A stretch of 8,069 nucleotides of DNA from Bacteroides sp. (GTDB lineage: Bacteria; Bacteroidota; Bacteroidia; Bacteroidales; Bacteroidaceae), in contig DXOJ01000274.1 of NCBI GenBank assembly GCA_019412865.1, forward strand, positions 1 to 8,069. The letters are read 5' to 3'. The translations under genes were made by a program, and so were the position numbers. The stretch's first letter is position 1. Each line of letters starts with the position of its first letter. Shown in pieces: positions 1 through 5,361 of this stretch. The notes below the pieces were generated by a model that worked only from the letters and a program-made list of their open reading frames with translations, did no database searches and had not been told where the DNA came from.

Positions 1-887
1 ACTTGAAAGGAGTAGGAGAAAGCTGGGAGATTTCCGGCGTAGAGGACAATGAATCCGTAGTGGCTAATGGCCCGGATAAAGGTTTAACCTTGGCCGATAT
101 GGTAAGAAAGTATCGTGAGGAACTGGTTGGCGAAGCGAATTATGCTCGTTTCGGCAACAAATTTCCGCTACTCATTAAGTTCATCGACGCCAAACAGGAT
201 TTGTCAATCCAGGTACACCCAACAGATGAGTTGGCGAAGAAACGCCACAATTCGATGGGAAAAACCGAGATGTGGTATGTGGTAGATGCCGACAAAGGAG
301 CTAAATTGCGTTCAGGATTCTCTGAACAGATTACCCCGAAAGAATATAAAGAACGCGTGTTGAACAATACGATTACCGACGTATTGCAGGAATATGAAAT
401 TCATCCGGGTGATGTATTCTTCCTTCCTGCCGGACGTGTGCACAGCATCGGGGCAGGTTCTTTCATCGCCGAGATTCAGCAAACTTCTGATATAACTTAT
501 CGTATCTACGATTTCAACCGTAAAGATGCGAATGGTAAAACCCGCGAACTTCACACCGATTTAGCCCGTGAAGCCATCAACTACGAAGTGTTGGATGACT
601 ATCGTACTAAATACGAACCACTGAAGGACGAACCGGTAGAACTGGTTGCCTGCACCTACTTCACGACTTCTCTGTATGATATGACTGAAGAAATCAGTTG
701 TGACTATTCCGAACTCGATTCATTCGTGATCTTTATCTGTATGGAAGGATCATGTACAATGAGAGACAATGAAGGTAATGAACTGACTGTTAGTGCAGGA
801 GAATCTATCCTGTTGCCTGCTACCACGCAAGATGTCACTATCACTCCCGAAGGAGGAAGTGTGAAATTGCTGGAAACATACGTATAA
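1..887 (+). CDS. manA: Mannose-6-phosphate isomerase, class I (5'-truncated by window edge)
   Basis: This enzyme interconverts mannose-6-phosphate and fructose-6-phosphate in the cytosol, linking glycolysis to GDP-mannose and GDP-fucose supply. The window holds 294 codons in frame from base 3; the family is usually about 315-325 residues, so roughly 25-30 N-terminal residues lie upstream. The TTG at base 3 is therefore not taken as the start. The zinc-site signatures of class I isomerases are visible. QVHP carries H72 (numbered from base 3), GKTEMWYV carries E89, and PAGRVHSIG carries H147. EIQQTSDITYRIYDF follows, with the expected active-site arginine R167. The C-terminal part is a second cupin half. 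The gene ends at TAA 885-887, 24 bp before a strong terminator, so it is transcriptionally separate from the capsule genes. A metabolic link to capsule sugar supply is plausible but is inference. Confidence 0.93.
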   Translation, partial: LKGVGESWEISGVEDNESVVANGPDKGLTLADMVRKYREELVGEANYARFGNKFPLLIKFIDAKQDLSIQVHPTDELAKKRHNSMGKTEMWYVVDADKGAKLRSGFSEQITPKEYKERVLNNTITDVLQEYEIHPGDVFFLPAGRVHSIGAGSFIAEIQQTSDITYRIYDFNRKDANGKTRELHTDLAREAINYEVLDDYRTKYEPLKDEPVELVACTYFTTSLYDMTEEISCDYSELDSFVIFICMEGSCTMRDNEGNELTVSAGESILLPATTQDVTITPEGGSVKLLETYV

Positions 888-911
888 GATAATAGCGTAC
901 AAAATGAAGGT

Positions 912-960
912 CATCCGACTTTGTTTCATCCTCATGATGGGCAAAGCCGGATGTTTTTTA
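912..960 (+). terminator. Rho-independent terminator of manA
   Basis: CATCCGACTTTG (912-923) pairs with CAAAGCCGGATG (942-953): a 12-bp stem with one A-C mismatch. The loop contains a small internal CATC/GATG pairing. Six T residues follow (954-959). It isolates manA from the recombinase and capsule region. Confidence 0.85.
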
Positions 961-1023
961 TAGAATGATTCGTTCTTTTGCCGTTTGCCAAATGGCATAA
1001 TATATAAAATAACTAATGATGTA

Positions 1024-1989
1024 ATGAGAAACAAAAAAGGATTTAGCCGGTGTGCGGAATTCTACATCGGCCGTTTACGAAAGGAGGGACGCTATTCTAC
1101 GGCGCATGTCTACAAGAATGCTCTCTTTTCTTTCGGTAAGTTTTGTGGCACGTTCAATGTGTCGTTCAGACAAATCACCCGTGAGAGTTTACGGCGTTAT
1201 AGTCAGTATCTTTACGAGTGTGGCTTGAAACCCAACACGATTTCTACGTATATGCGTATGCTTCGTAGTATCTACAATCGGGGAGTGGAGGCGGGTGGCG
1301 CGCCTTATGTGCCACGATTATTTCATGATGTTTATACCGGGGTGGATGTTCGTCAGAAAAAGGCTTTGCCTGCTGTCGAATTGCATAAGCTTTTGTATGA
1401 AGATCCCAAGTCGGAGCGTTTACGCCGTACGCAGGCTATTGCTGCCCTGATGTTCCAGTTTTGTGGAATGTCGTTCGCTGATCTGGCTCACCTGGAGAAG
1501 TCGGCCTTGAATCAGAATGTGTTGCGATACAATCGTATTAAAACCAAAACTCCGATGAGCGTGGAAGTACTTGATACTGCAAAGGAAATGATTAATCAGC
1601 TCCGTAACAGGGGAGATTCTCATCCCGATTGTCCGGATTATCTGTTTGACATTCTTAGCGGCGATCGGAAACGTCAGGATGAAAGAGGTTACCGGGAGTA
1701 TCAGTCAGCTCTCCGCCGATTCAACAATCGTTTGAAAGATCTGGCAAGAGCTTTGCATTTGCAATCTCCCGTCACTTCCTATACACTTCGCCATTCTTGG
1801 GCAACGACAGCGAAGTATCGGGGAGTACCTATTGAAATGATTAGTGAATCATTGGGCCATAAATCTATAAAAACCACACAAATCTATTTGAAAGGCTTTG
1901 GACTTAAAGAACGTACAGAGGTAAATAAAGGGAATTTATCTTACATTAAAAACTGTTGTGTAGGCAGGGTAAAAAGTGTAAAGTATTAG
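1024..1989 (+). CDS. Tyrosine recombinase, probable capsule promoter invertase
   Basis: This 321-residue protein is of the phage-integrase family found upstream of upxY in Bacteroides capsule loci. The N-terminal SAM-like core-binding domain covers about residues 5-95 and the catalytic domain about 115-295. In the catalytic domain, SYTLRHSWATTA gives R256 and H257, with Tyr (Y253) where many relatives have His. LGHKSIKTTQIYL gives H279 and the nucleophile Y288, and K173 or K175 lies in the beta-hairpin. The usual first catalytic Arg, expected just before GMSFADL, appears to be Cys147. ATG 1024 is preferred over an in-frame TTG at 985, because the TTG would add 13 residues unlike the family start. 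It lies 22 bp before the left inverted repeat of the adjacent invertible segment, its likely substrate. Family call is secure; the substrate is inferred from position. Confidence 0.9.
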   Translation: MRNKKGFSRCAEFYIGRLRKEGRYSTAHVYKNALFSFGKFCGTFNVSFRQITRESLRRYSQYLYECGLKPNTISTYMRMLRSIYNRGVEAGGAPYVPRLFHDVYTGVDVRQKKALPAVELHKLLYEDPKSERLRRTQAIAALMFQFCGMSFADLAHLEKSALNQNVLRYNRIKTKTPMSVEVLDTAKEMINQLRNRGDSHPDCPDYLFDILSGDRKRQDERGYREYQSALRRFNNRLKDLARALHLQSPVTSYTLRHSWATTAKYRGVPIEMISESLGHKSIKTTQIYLKGFGLKERTEVNKGNLSYIKNCCVGRVKSVKY

Positions 1990-2011
1990 TATTCAGAACT
2001 AAAGTATGTGT

Positions 2012-2031
2012 GTTACTTCTTAGGTAACGGA
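2012..2031 (+). repeat. Left inverted repeat (recombination site) of invertible promoter
   Basis: GTTACTTCTTAGGTAACGGA is the exact reverse complement of 2281-2300. Inside it, GTTAC and GTAAC arms flank the 7-bp spacer TTCTTAG (2017-2023), the layout of a tyrosine-recombinase core site. The outer arm (2009-2016) matches the inner arm's complement at 6 of 8 bases. Confidence 0.9.
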
Positions 2032-2045
2032 ACTTAAATTTGACG

Positions 2046-2078
2046 CAAAGATAGACAAAAACATAAATAGTAAGCAAA
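2046..2078 (-). promoter_or_regulatory. Bacteroides-type promoter inside the invertible segment
   Basis: On the minus strand TTTG (2078-2075), 21 bp, then TATCTTTG (2053-2046) match the -33 TTTG and -7 TAnnTTTG consensus. As sequenced it would transcribe out through the left repeat into the 3' end of the recombinase gene in antisense. After inversion it would drive upxY. Confidence 0.8.
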
Positions 2079-2170
2079 TATTCTTCCACTTTTTTTCGTT
2101 TTATCTGAAATATAGGAAAAAAACTATCCGAACATGAAATAACTTTATTTTCATGCTCTAAACTTTTTAT

Positions 2171-2208
2171 TGCCTAATCTCTGGATTTTTCCTGTTGAGT
2201 ATTAGGCA
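2171..2208. repeat. Stem-loop inside the invertible segment
   Basis: TGCCTAAT (2171-2178) and ATTAGGCA (2201-2208) form a perfect 8-bp stem around a 22-base loop. Neither side has a good T-run, so a terminator role is weak. It lies upstream of the promoter in either orientation and could be a protein site or an insulator. Confidence 0.45.
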
Positions 2209-2280
2209 GTTCCTTTCTTGTGCCCTATTCCTATATGTGATTTCCATTTTTATAGAGACGCGCGCCTTGTGTGTGTATTG

Positions 2281-2300
2281 TCCGTTACCTAAGAAGTAAC
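2281..2300 (-). repeat. Right inverted repeat (recombination site) of invertible promoter
   Basis: This is the exact reverse complement of 2012-2031. With three more bases the site is fully symmetric: TCCGTTAC (2281-2288), spacer CTAAGAA (2289-2295), GTAACGGA (2296-2303). That is 8-bp arms around a 7-bp crossover region. It lies 21 bp before the upxY start codon, so it is also part of the leader in the ON state. Confidence 0.9.
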
Positions 2301-2323
2301 GGAATAACATGGGGTAAAAAAAC

Positions 2324-2902
2324 ATGATTTTAACAAAACCAAAATCACTTAGTGCTGGGCCTAGCGATGGGACAGGGGAAGGCGTAGCACACTCTAAACG
2401 CTGGTATGTTGCTCTGGTTCGTATGCACCACGAGAAGAAGGTAGCCGAACGTTTAGACAAAATGGGGATCGAGAATTTCGTCCCTGTCCAACAAGAAATT
2501 CATCAGTGGAGTGACCGTCGCAAAATAGTTGAGTCTGTTCTTCTTCCAATGATGGTATTTGTGCACGTAAATCCGAAAGAACGCAAAGAAGTTCTGGGTT
2601 TTTCTACAGTGAGCCGTTATATGGTGATGCGAGGTGAGAGTTCTCCGGCGGTAATTCCTGATGAGCAGATGGCTCGTTTCCGTTTTATGCTCGACTATTC
2701 AGAGGAAGCTATTTGTATGAACAGCTCTCCTTTGGCACGTGGTGAGAAGGTTCGTGTTGTGAAAGGACCTCTTACCGGGCTGGTTGGTGAACTGGTCAAT
2801 GTCGATGGCAAAAGCAAGATTGCCGTCCGGCTGAATATGCTGGGATGCGCTTGTGTCAATATGCCTATTGGCTATGTCGAGGCTATCTGCGAGAAAAACT
2901 AA
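2324..2902 (+). CDS. upxY: UpxY-family capsule transcription antiterminator (NusG-like)
   Basis: This 192-residue NusG/RfaH paralogue is the first gene of the capsule operon. UpxY proteins act on RNA polymerase transcribing their own capsule operon and suppress premature termination. The NGN domain spans about residues 26-120, starting at KRWYVALVRMHHEKKVAERL, with the conserved NFVPVQQEIHQWSDRRK. A KOW motif follows at about 141-168 (EKVRVVKGPLTGLVGELV). The first 25 residues are a low-complexity leader. ATG 2324 follows a purine-rich GGGGTAAAAAAAC stretch. The exporter gene starts 32 bp downstream. In B. fragilis loci upxY is normally followed by upxZ; here it is not. Expression probably depends on the invertible promoter just upstream. 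Confidence 0.93.
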   Translation: MILTKPKSLSAGPSDGTGEGVAHSKRWYVALVRMHHEKKVAERLDKMGIENFVPVQQEIHQWSDRRKIVESVLLPMMVFVHVNPKERKEVLGFSTVSRYMVMRGESSPAVIPDEQMARFRFMLDYSEEAICMNSSPLARGEKVRVVKGPLTGLVGELVNVDGKSKIAVRLNMLGCACVNMPIGYVEAICEKN

Positions 2903-2934
2903 TACCCGTCAGTCATTATTTATCCACCATTTAC

Positions 2935-3684
2935 ATGAATACGAAATTATCCGGTGCTTTTGCACTGATATTCTTTTTCTTCTTTCTCTCGGCTTGCCAG
3001 TCCTATAAGAAAGTACCTTACTTACAGGATGCGGAGATTTTGAAACAGGCGAATACGCAAGTTGCGCCTGTTCAGGACGCAAGGTTGATACCGGGTGATG
3101 AAGTTTCCATTCTTGTTTCCACTTCCGATCCGGTTGTTTCGCAGCCTTTCAATGCGCAAGGCAGTACGTTTCTATTGGACGATCAGGGAAATATCAATTA
3201 TCCGGTTTTAGGTAAACTTCCTTTGAACGGTTTAACAAGTCGTGAAGCTGAAAACCTGATAACGGATAGACTGAAATCTTACGTGAAAGAAAGACCTACG
3301 GTAGTAGTCCGTATGTCCGGCTTTAAAGTTTCAGTTTTGGGAGAAGTGGCGTCTCCGGGTGTTTATCCGGTGGTGAATGAGCAGATCAATGTACTCGAAG
3401 CCCTTGCCATGGCAGGAGATCTGACCATTTATGGTGTTCGTGATAATGTGAAACTAATCCGCGAAGACAAGAACGGGCATAAACAGTTTGTTACACTCAA
3501 TCTGAACGACGCGGATTTGTTATTATCTCCTTACTATCAGTTGCAACAGAATGACATCCTGTATGTCACTCCCAATAAAACCAAAGCACAGAGCGCGGAC
3601 ATCGGCACAAGTACTACGATGTGGATTTCGGGATTTTCTATCTTAGTGTCTATTGCCAGTCTGCTGGTCAATATACTTAGATGA
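2935..3684 (+). CDS. Polysaccharide export outer-membrane lipoprotein (Wza/BexD-type)
   Basis: This 249-residue protein probably forms the outer-membrane channel for the capsule polymer. It has a lipoprotein signal: a Phe-rich hydrophobic core and lipobox LSAC with C21. A Poly_export domain follows at about residues 45-127 (IPGDEVSILV; INYPVLGKLPLNGLTSREAE). An SLBB domain lies at about 130-210 (VSVLGEVASPGVYPV; NVLEALAMAGDLTIYGVRDNVKLIRE). A hydrophobic helix at about 228-247 near the C-terminus could be the membrane-crossing segment. ATG 2935 is chosen over an in-frame ATG at 2845, which lies inside upxY and would bury the signal peptide. It is shorter than E. coli Wza, as is usual in Bacteroides. 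A wzc-like partner gene does not follow; a gene on the opposite strand ends 3 bp after its stop. Confidence 0.92.
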   Translation: MNTKLSGAFALIFFFFFLSACQSYKKVPYLQDAEILKQANTQVAPVQDARLIPGDEVSILVSTSDPVVSQPFNAQGSTFLLDDQGNINYPVLGKLPLNGLTSREAENLITDRLKSYVKERPTVVVRMSGFKVSVLGEVASPGVYPVVNEQINVLEALAMAGDLTIYGVRDNVKLIREDKNGHKQFVTLNLNDADLLLSPYYQLQQNDILYVTPNKTKAQSADIGTSTTMWISGFSILVSIASLLVNILR

Positions 3685-3687
3685 TCC

Positions 3688-4101
3688 TTACAACTCTCCA
3701 TATTCTTTGATACAGTTAAAACATGGACACTCCTTCATCGGATTTAAATCATGATGGCCTACAATCAATGCTTTGGGGAATCTTTTCCTCAATTCGCGGA
3801 GCAAAGCGAGCAAGGAACCTCGTTGCGCCAATGTACGTGTGTCTTGGGGACGTCCGGCAATATCCAGCCCTCCTTCGTAACAAATACCTATCGAATGGGT
3901 GTTATGGTCACGGCAGTGTGCCCCGACCTTTTCCAGAGGACGGCCCTGGCAAATTTCTCCATCGCGGGTGATGTAGAAATGGTAACCGATGTCACGGAAT
4001 CCACGGTGTTGGATATGATCTTGTCGGCAAGCCTCCGCCGAAAGGAATTTTCCTTCCGGCGTGGCACTGCAATGAATGATAATCAGCGTAATGGTGCGCA
4101 T
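3688..4101 (-). CDS. N-acetylmuramoyl-L-alanine amidase, T7-lysozyme-like (Amidase_2)
   Basis: This 137-residue single-domain amidase is predicted to cut the bond between N-acetylmuramic acid and L-alanine in peptidoglycan. It matches the Amidase_2/PGRP fold of T7 lysozyme. IIIHCSAT carries H10, DIGYHFYI carries Y40, and GHHDLNPMKECPCF carries H117, K123 and C125. The spacings agree with T7 lysozyme H17, Y46, H122, K128 and C130, so the zinc site and catalytic residues look intact. There is no signal peptide, so it would need help to reach the cell wall, as phage endolysins do. Its ATG lies 4 bp after the stop of the small membrane protein gene, implying one transcript and probably translational coupling. 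Native role is unknown: lysis, cell-wall remodelling and a domesticated remnant all fit. Confidence 0.9.
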   Translation of the reverse strand: MRTITLIIIHCSATPEGKFLSAEACRQDHIQHRGFRDIGYHFYITRDGEICQGRPLEKVGAHCRDHNTHSIGICYEGGLDIAGRPQDTRTLAQRGSLLALLRELRKRFPKALIVGHHDLNPMKECPCFNCIKEYGEL

Positions 4102-4105
4102 GGGG

Positions 4106-4213
4106 CTACATACAACTTTGTACTCCGATCAGGCCTCCGATAGCGGTGGCAACGGTGATAATCACTTTGATAATGAAGCTCCATACGGAACGGGGAGAAG
4201 ATGAATTACTCAT
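4106..4213 (-). CDS. Small membrane protein, 'smalltalk' type, upstream of amidase
   Basis: This 35-residue protein starts MSNSSSPRSV and ends LIGVQSCM. Residues 11-31 form one hydrophobic segment with a single lysine (K16), so it is very likely a single-pass inner-membrane peptide. A short peptide in exactly this position, just before an Amidase_2 gene, is known in Bacteroides annotation as the smalltalk protein; its function is not established. The geometry (small membrane protein, 4-bp gap, signal-less amidase) resembles a holin-endolysin pair, which is inference. No promoter box is seen just upstream, so expression probably comes from read-through of the HU gene past the stem-loop at 4255-4281. 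Confidence 0.82.
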   Translation of the reverse strand: MSNSSSPRSVWSFIIKVIITVATAIGGLIGVQSCM

Positions 4214-4254
4214 GACATTGTTTTTTTAAGATTAAAAATTGGATTTAAATAAGA

Positions 4255-4281
4255 TAAGTCCTTCACTAAATGAAGGACTTA
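4255..4281 (-). terminator. Stem-loop after HU gene; partial terminator or attenuator
   Basis: TAAGTCCTTCA and TGAAGGACTTA form a perfect 11-bp stem with a 5-base loop (4266-4270). On the minus strand it is followed by TCTTATTT, a broken T-run. This fits a leaky terminator between the HU gene and the membrane peptide-amidase pair. The + strand side has no T-run. Confidence 0.6.
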
Positions 4282-4301
4282 CAGAAGATAAGAAACTAGG
4301 A

Positions 4302-4790
4302 TTAGGCAGCCGGGTCAGGTGCTTCACCGCTTCCGCCCGGATTCGGATCAGGAGTATTGCCTGAATCGGAATCTCCACCAGGGGTAGTTGGTTTCTGATA
4401 CTCCGCTTGCTGCTTCAGTTGACTGTCGAGTTTCAGGTTGGTAGTCGACAAATTACCGGTGGCGCGAGCTTTCAGACGCATACCAGTGATGTTTTTCTCT
4501 AACGAAAAATCTTCCAGTGTTTCAGCCGCCTTACTTCGGATGCCTACCCCAAAGATGGTAAGGTCGTCGATTTTCACACATTTGCCGTCGAGCAGCAGTT
4601 CCTTGATACAGTCTACCATGTCGGAAAGCACACCTTTGATGACACCACCGGAATACGGTGAATTGTGTTTCGACATGTGTTCGGCAAGCTTGGCCAAATC
4701 AAACGTCTCGTCGCTTACCGCACGGGCGAACCACTTGCCTGCATTCAGGCCTTTTTGCTGTTGGTTTTGATAAATTTTGTAACGAATCAT
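4302..4790 (-). CDS. HU-family DNA-binding protein (HU-HIG type)
   Basis: This 162-residue protein has an HU/IHF-like domain at about residues 1-125, of the Bacteroidales HU-HIG subfamily. Recognisable parts are the start MIRYKIYQNQQQKG, the helical segment GGVIKGVLSDMVDCIKELLLDGK, and the beta-arm region CVKIDDLTIFGVGIRSKAAE. Residues 134-162 form a Pro/Gly/Asp/Ser-rich acidic tail, unlike bacterial HU, and presumably unstructured. ATG 4790 is chosen because an in-frame ATG at 4913 lies upstream of the promoter boxes and would add 41 residues unlike the family. HU proteins bend and compact DNA; which DNA this one acts on is unknown. It is transcribed divergently from the DUF4248 gene. Confidence 0.88.
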   Translation of the reverse strand: MIRYKIYQNQQQKGLNAGKWFARAVSDETFDLAKLAEHMSKHNSPYSGGVIKGVLSDMVDCIKELLLDGKCVKIDDLTIFGVGIRSKAAETLEDFSLEKNITGMRLKARATGNLSTTNLKLDSQLKQQAEYQKPTTPGGDSDSGNTPDPNPGGSGEAPDPAA

Positions 4791-4850
4791 AAAACAATAA
4801 ATTAAAGGGTTAAACATTGTGTCCGGGGATTCTTTTCCCTTTCGACGATA

Positions 4851-4884
4851 CAAAGATACAACCCTGAAACCCGCAGAAAGCAAT
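4851..4884 (-). promoter_or_regulatory. Promoter of the HU gene
   Basis: On the minus strand a perfect -7 box TATCTTTG (4858-4851) lies about 60 bp before the ATG at 4790. A partial -33 box ATTG (4884-4881) sits 22 bp further upstream. Confidence 0.7.
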
Positions 4885-4974
4885 AGTCTACAGTTGCATG
4901 CGATTGTTGTCAATTATACGCAGTAACGGTCGGTTATTCAATGGAAAAACGTAGGATATGTGAATATGTTTTGT

Positions 4975-4982
4975 TATTTTTG
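4975..4982 (+). promoter_or_regulatory. -7 box of the DUF4248 gene promoter
   Basis: TATTTTTG matches TAnnTTTG and lies 27 bp before the ATG at 5010. No convincing -33 TTTG is seen. With the HU promoter it makes a divergent control region in the 219 bp between the two genes; nothing else stands out there. Confidence 0.55.
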
Positions 4983-5009
4983 TAACTGTAAATCAGAAAC
5001 TTATTCATC

Positions 5010-5228
5010 ATGAACGAATTCAAAATACGCGCCTACGGCCGCATGGAACTGGCTCAACTTTATTCTCCGGAACTAACTGACATTGCTGCATATCGAAAGA
5101 TGAAGAAATGGATCTCTTTATGTCCCGGACTTCTGCAACGCCTGTACGACTTAGGTTACGAATCAAAGCGCCGCTCATTCACCCCGTTGGAGGTGAGAGT
5201 GATTGTAGACGCCTTGGGAGAACCTTAG
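5010..5228 (+). CDS. DUF4248 family protein
   Basis: This 72-residue basic protein is of a Bacteroidales family of unknown function. The family pattern is clear: FKIRAYGRMELAQLYSPEL near the start, MKKWISLCPGLLQRLYDLGY in the middle, and FTPLEVRVIVDALGEP at the end. It is predicted to be mostly helical and could be a small DNA-binding protein; no catalytic residues are seen. It is the only + strand gene inside an otherwise minus-strand cassette. It is divergent from the HU gene and followed by three regularly spaced palindromes. Co-occurrence with HU-HIG and DUF3987 genes is, to my knowledge, common in Bacteroides; its role remains unknown. Confidence 0.85.
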   Translation: MNEFKIRAYGRMELAQLYSPELTDIAAYRKMKKWISLCPGLLQRLYDLGYESKRRSFTPLEVRVIVDALGEP

Positions 5229-5241
5229 AAGAGCGGAAAAG

Positions 5242-5300
5242 TAAAGCACCGCTTTAGCAATCGTAAAGCTATGCTTTACCACCTCTAAAGCGCCGCTTTA
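5242..5300. repeat. Three TAAAGC-N3-GCTTTA palindromes at an exact 22-bp period
   Basis: The units are 5242-5256 (centre ACC), 5264-5278 (centre TAT) and 5286-5300 (centre GCC). Each has perfect 6-bp arms; units 2 and 3 extend by one pair (5263/5279 and 5285/5301). The spacers are 7 bp and unrelated. The 22-bp period is about two helical turns, placing all sites on one DNA face. No T-run follows on either strand, so simple termination is not the best explanation. This lies in the 133-bp gap between two converging genes. Confidence 0.85.
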
Positions 5301-5361
5301 GGATTCATGAAACGTCCTGTTGTTATATAAATGCAAAAAATGCACTTTTTCCGAGGGCTCC

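Larger units (their letters stand above)
2012..2300. promoter_or_regulatory. Invertible capsule promoter segment, apparently OFF
   Basis: This is most of the 334-bp gene-free stretch between the recombinase and upxY. A perfect 20-bp inverted repeat bounds a 249-bp AT-rich core (2032-2280). The core's only promoter with both Bacteroides boxes faces left, away from upxY. Reversing the segment maps position x to 4312-x. It would place the -33 box at 2234-2237 and the -7 box at 2259-2266, starting RNA roughly 50 nt before the upxY ATG. Phase-variable promoters bounded by inverted repeats are established for Bacteroides capsule loci; the current OFF state is read from the box orientation. Confidence 0.85.

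Noticed and set aside
985..1023. TTG start for the recombinase
   Set aside because: It adds 13 residues unlike the family; ATG 1024 begins with the expected MRNKKGFSRC.
2035..2042. TAAATTTG as a rightward -7 box towards upxY
   Set aside because: Its -33 position would fall in the left repeat, where no TTTG exists. The leftward promoter beside it has both boxes.
2845..2934. Upstream ATG for the exporter overlapping upxY
   Set aside because: It would place 30 residues ahead of a clear lipoprotein signal peptide; ATG 2935 fits the lipobox.
3751..4143. A 130-codon + strand frame antisense to the amidase
   Set aside because: The minus-strand amidase has all expected zinc and catalytic residues; the + frame has no family features.
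4791..4913. A 41-residue N-terminal extension of the HU protein
   Set aside because: The extension crosses the perfect -7 box at 4851-4858 and resembles no HU leader; ATG 4790 gives the family start.
4923..4929. GTAACGG copy matching the recombination-site arm
   Set aside because: Only seven bases, without a paired arm at the right spacing; likely chance.
5242..5301. CRISPR array reading of the periodic repeats
   Set aside because: The units are 15 bp with 7-bp spacers, far too short for CRISPR, and no cas gene is present.
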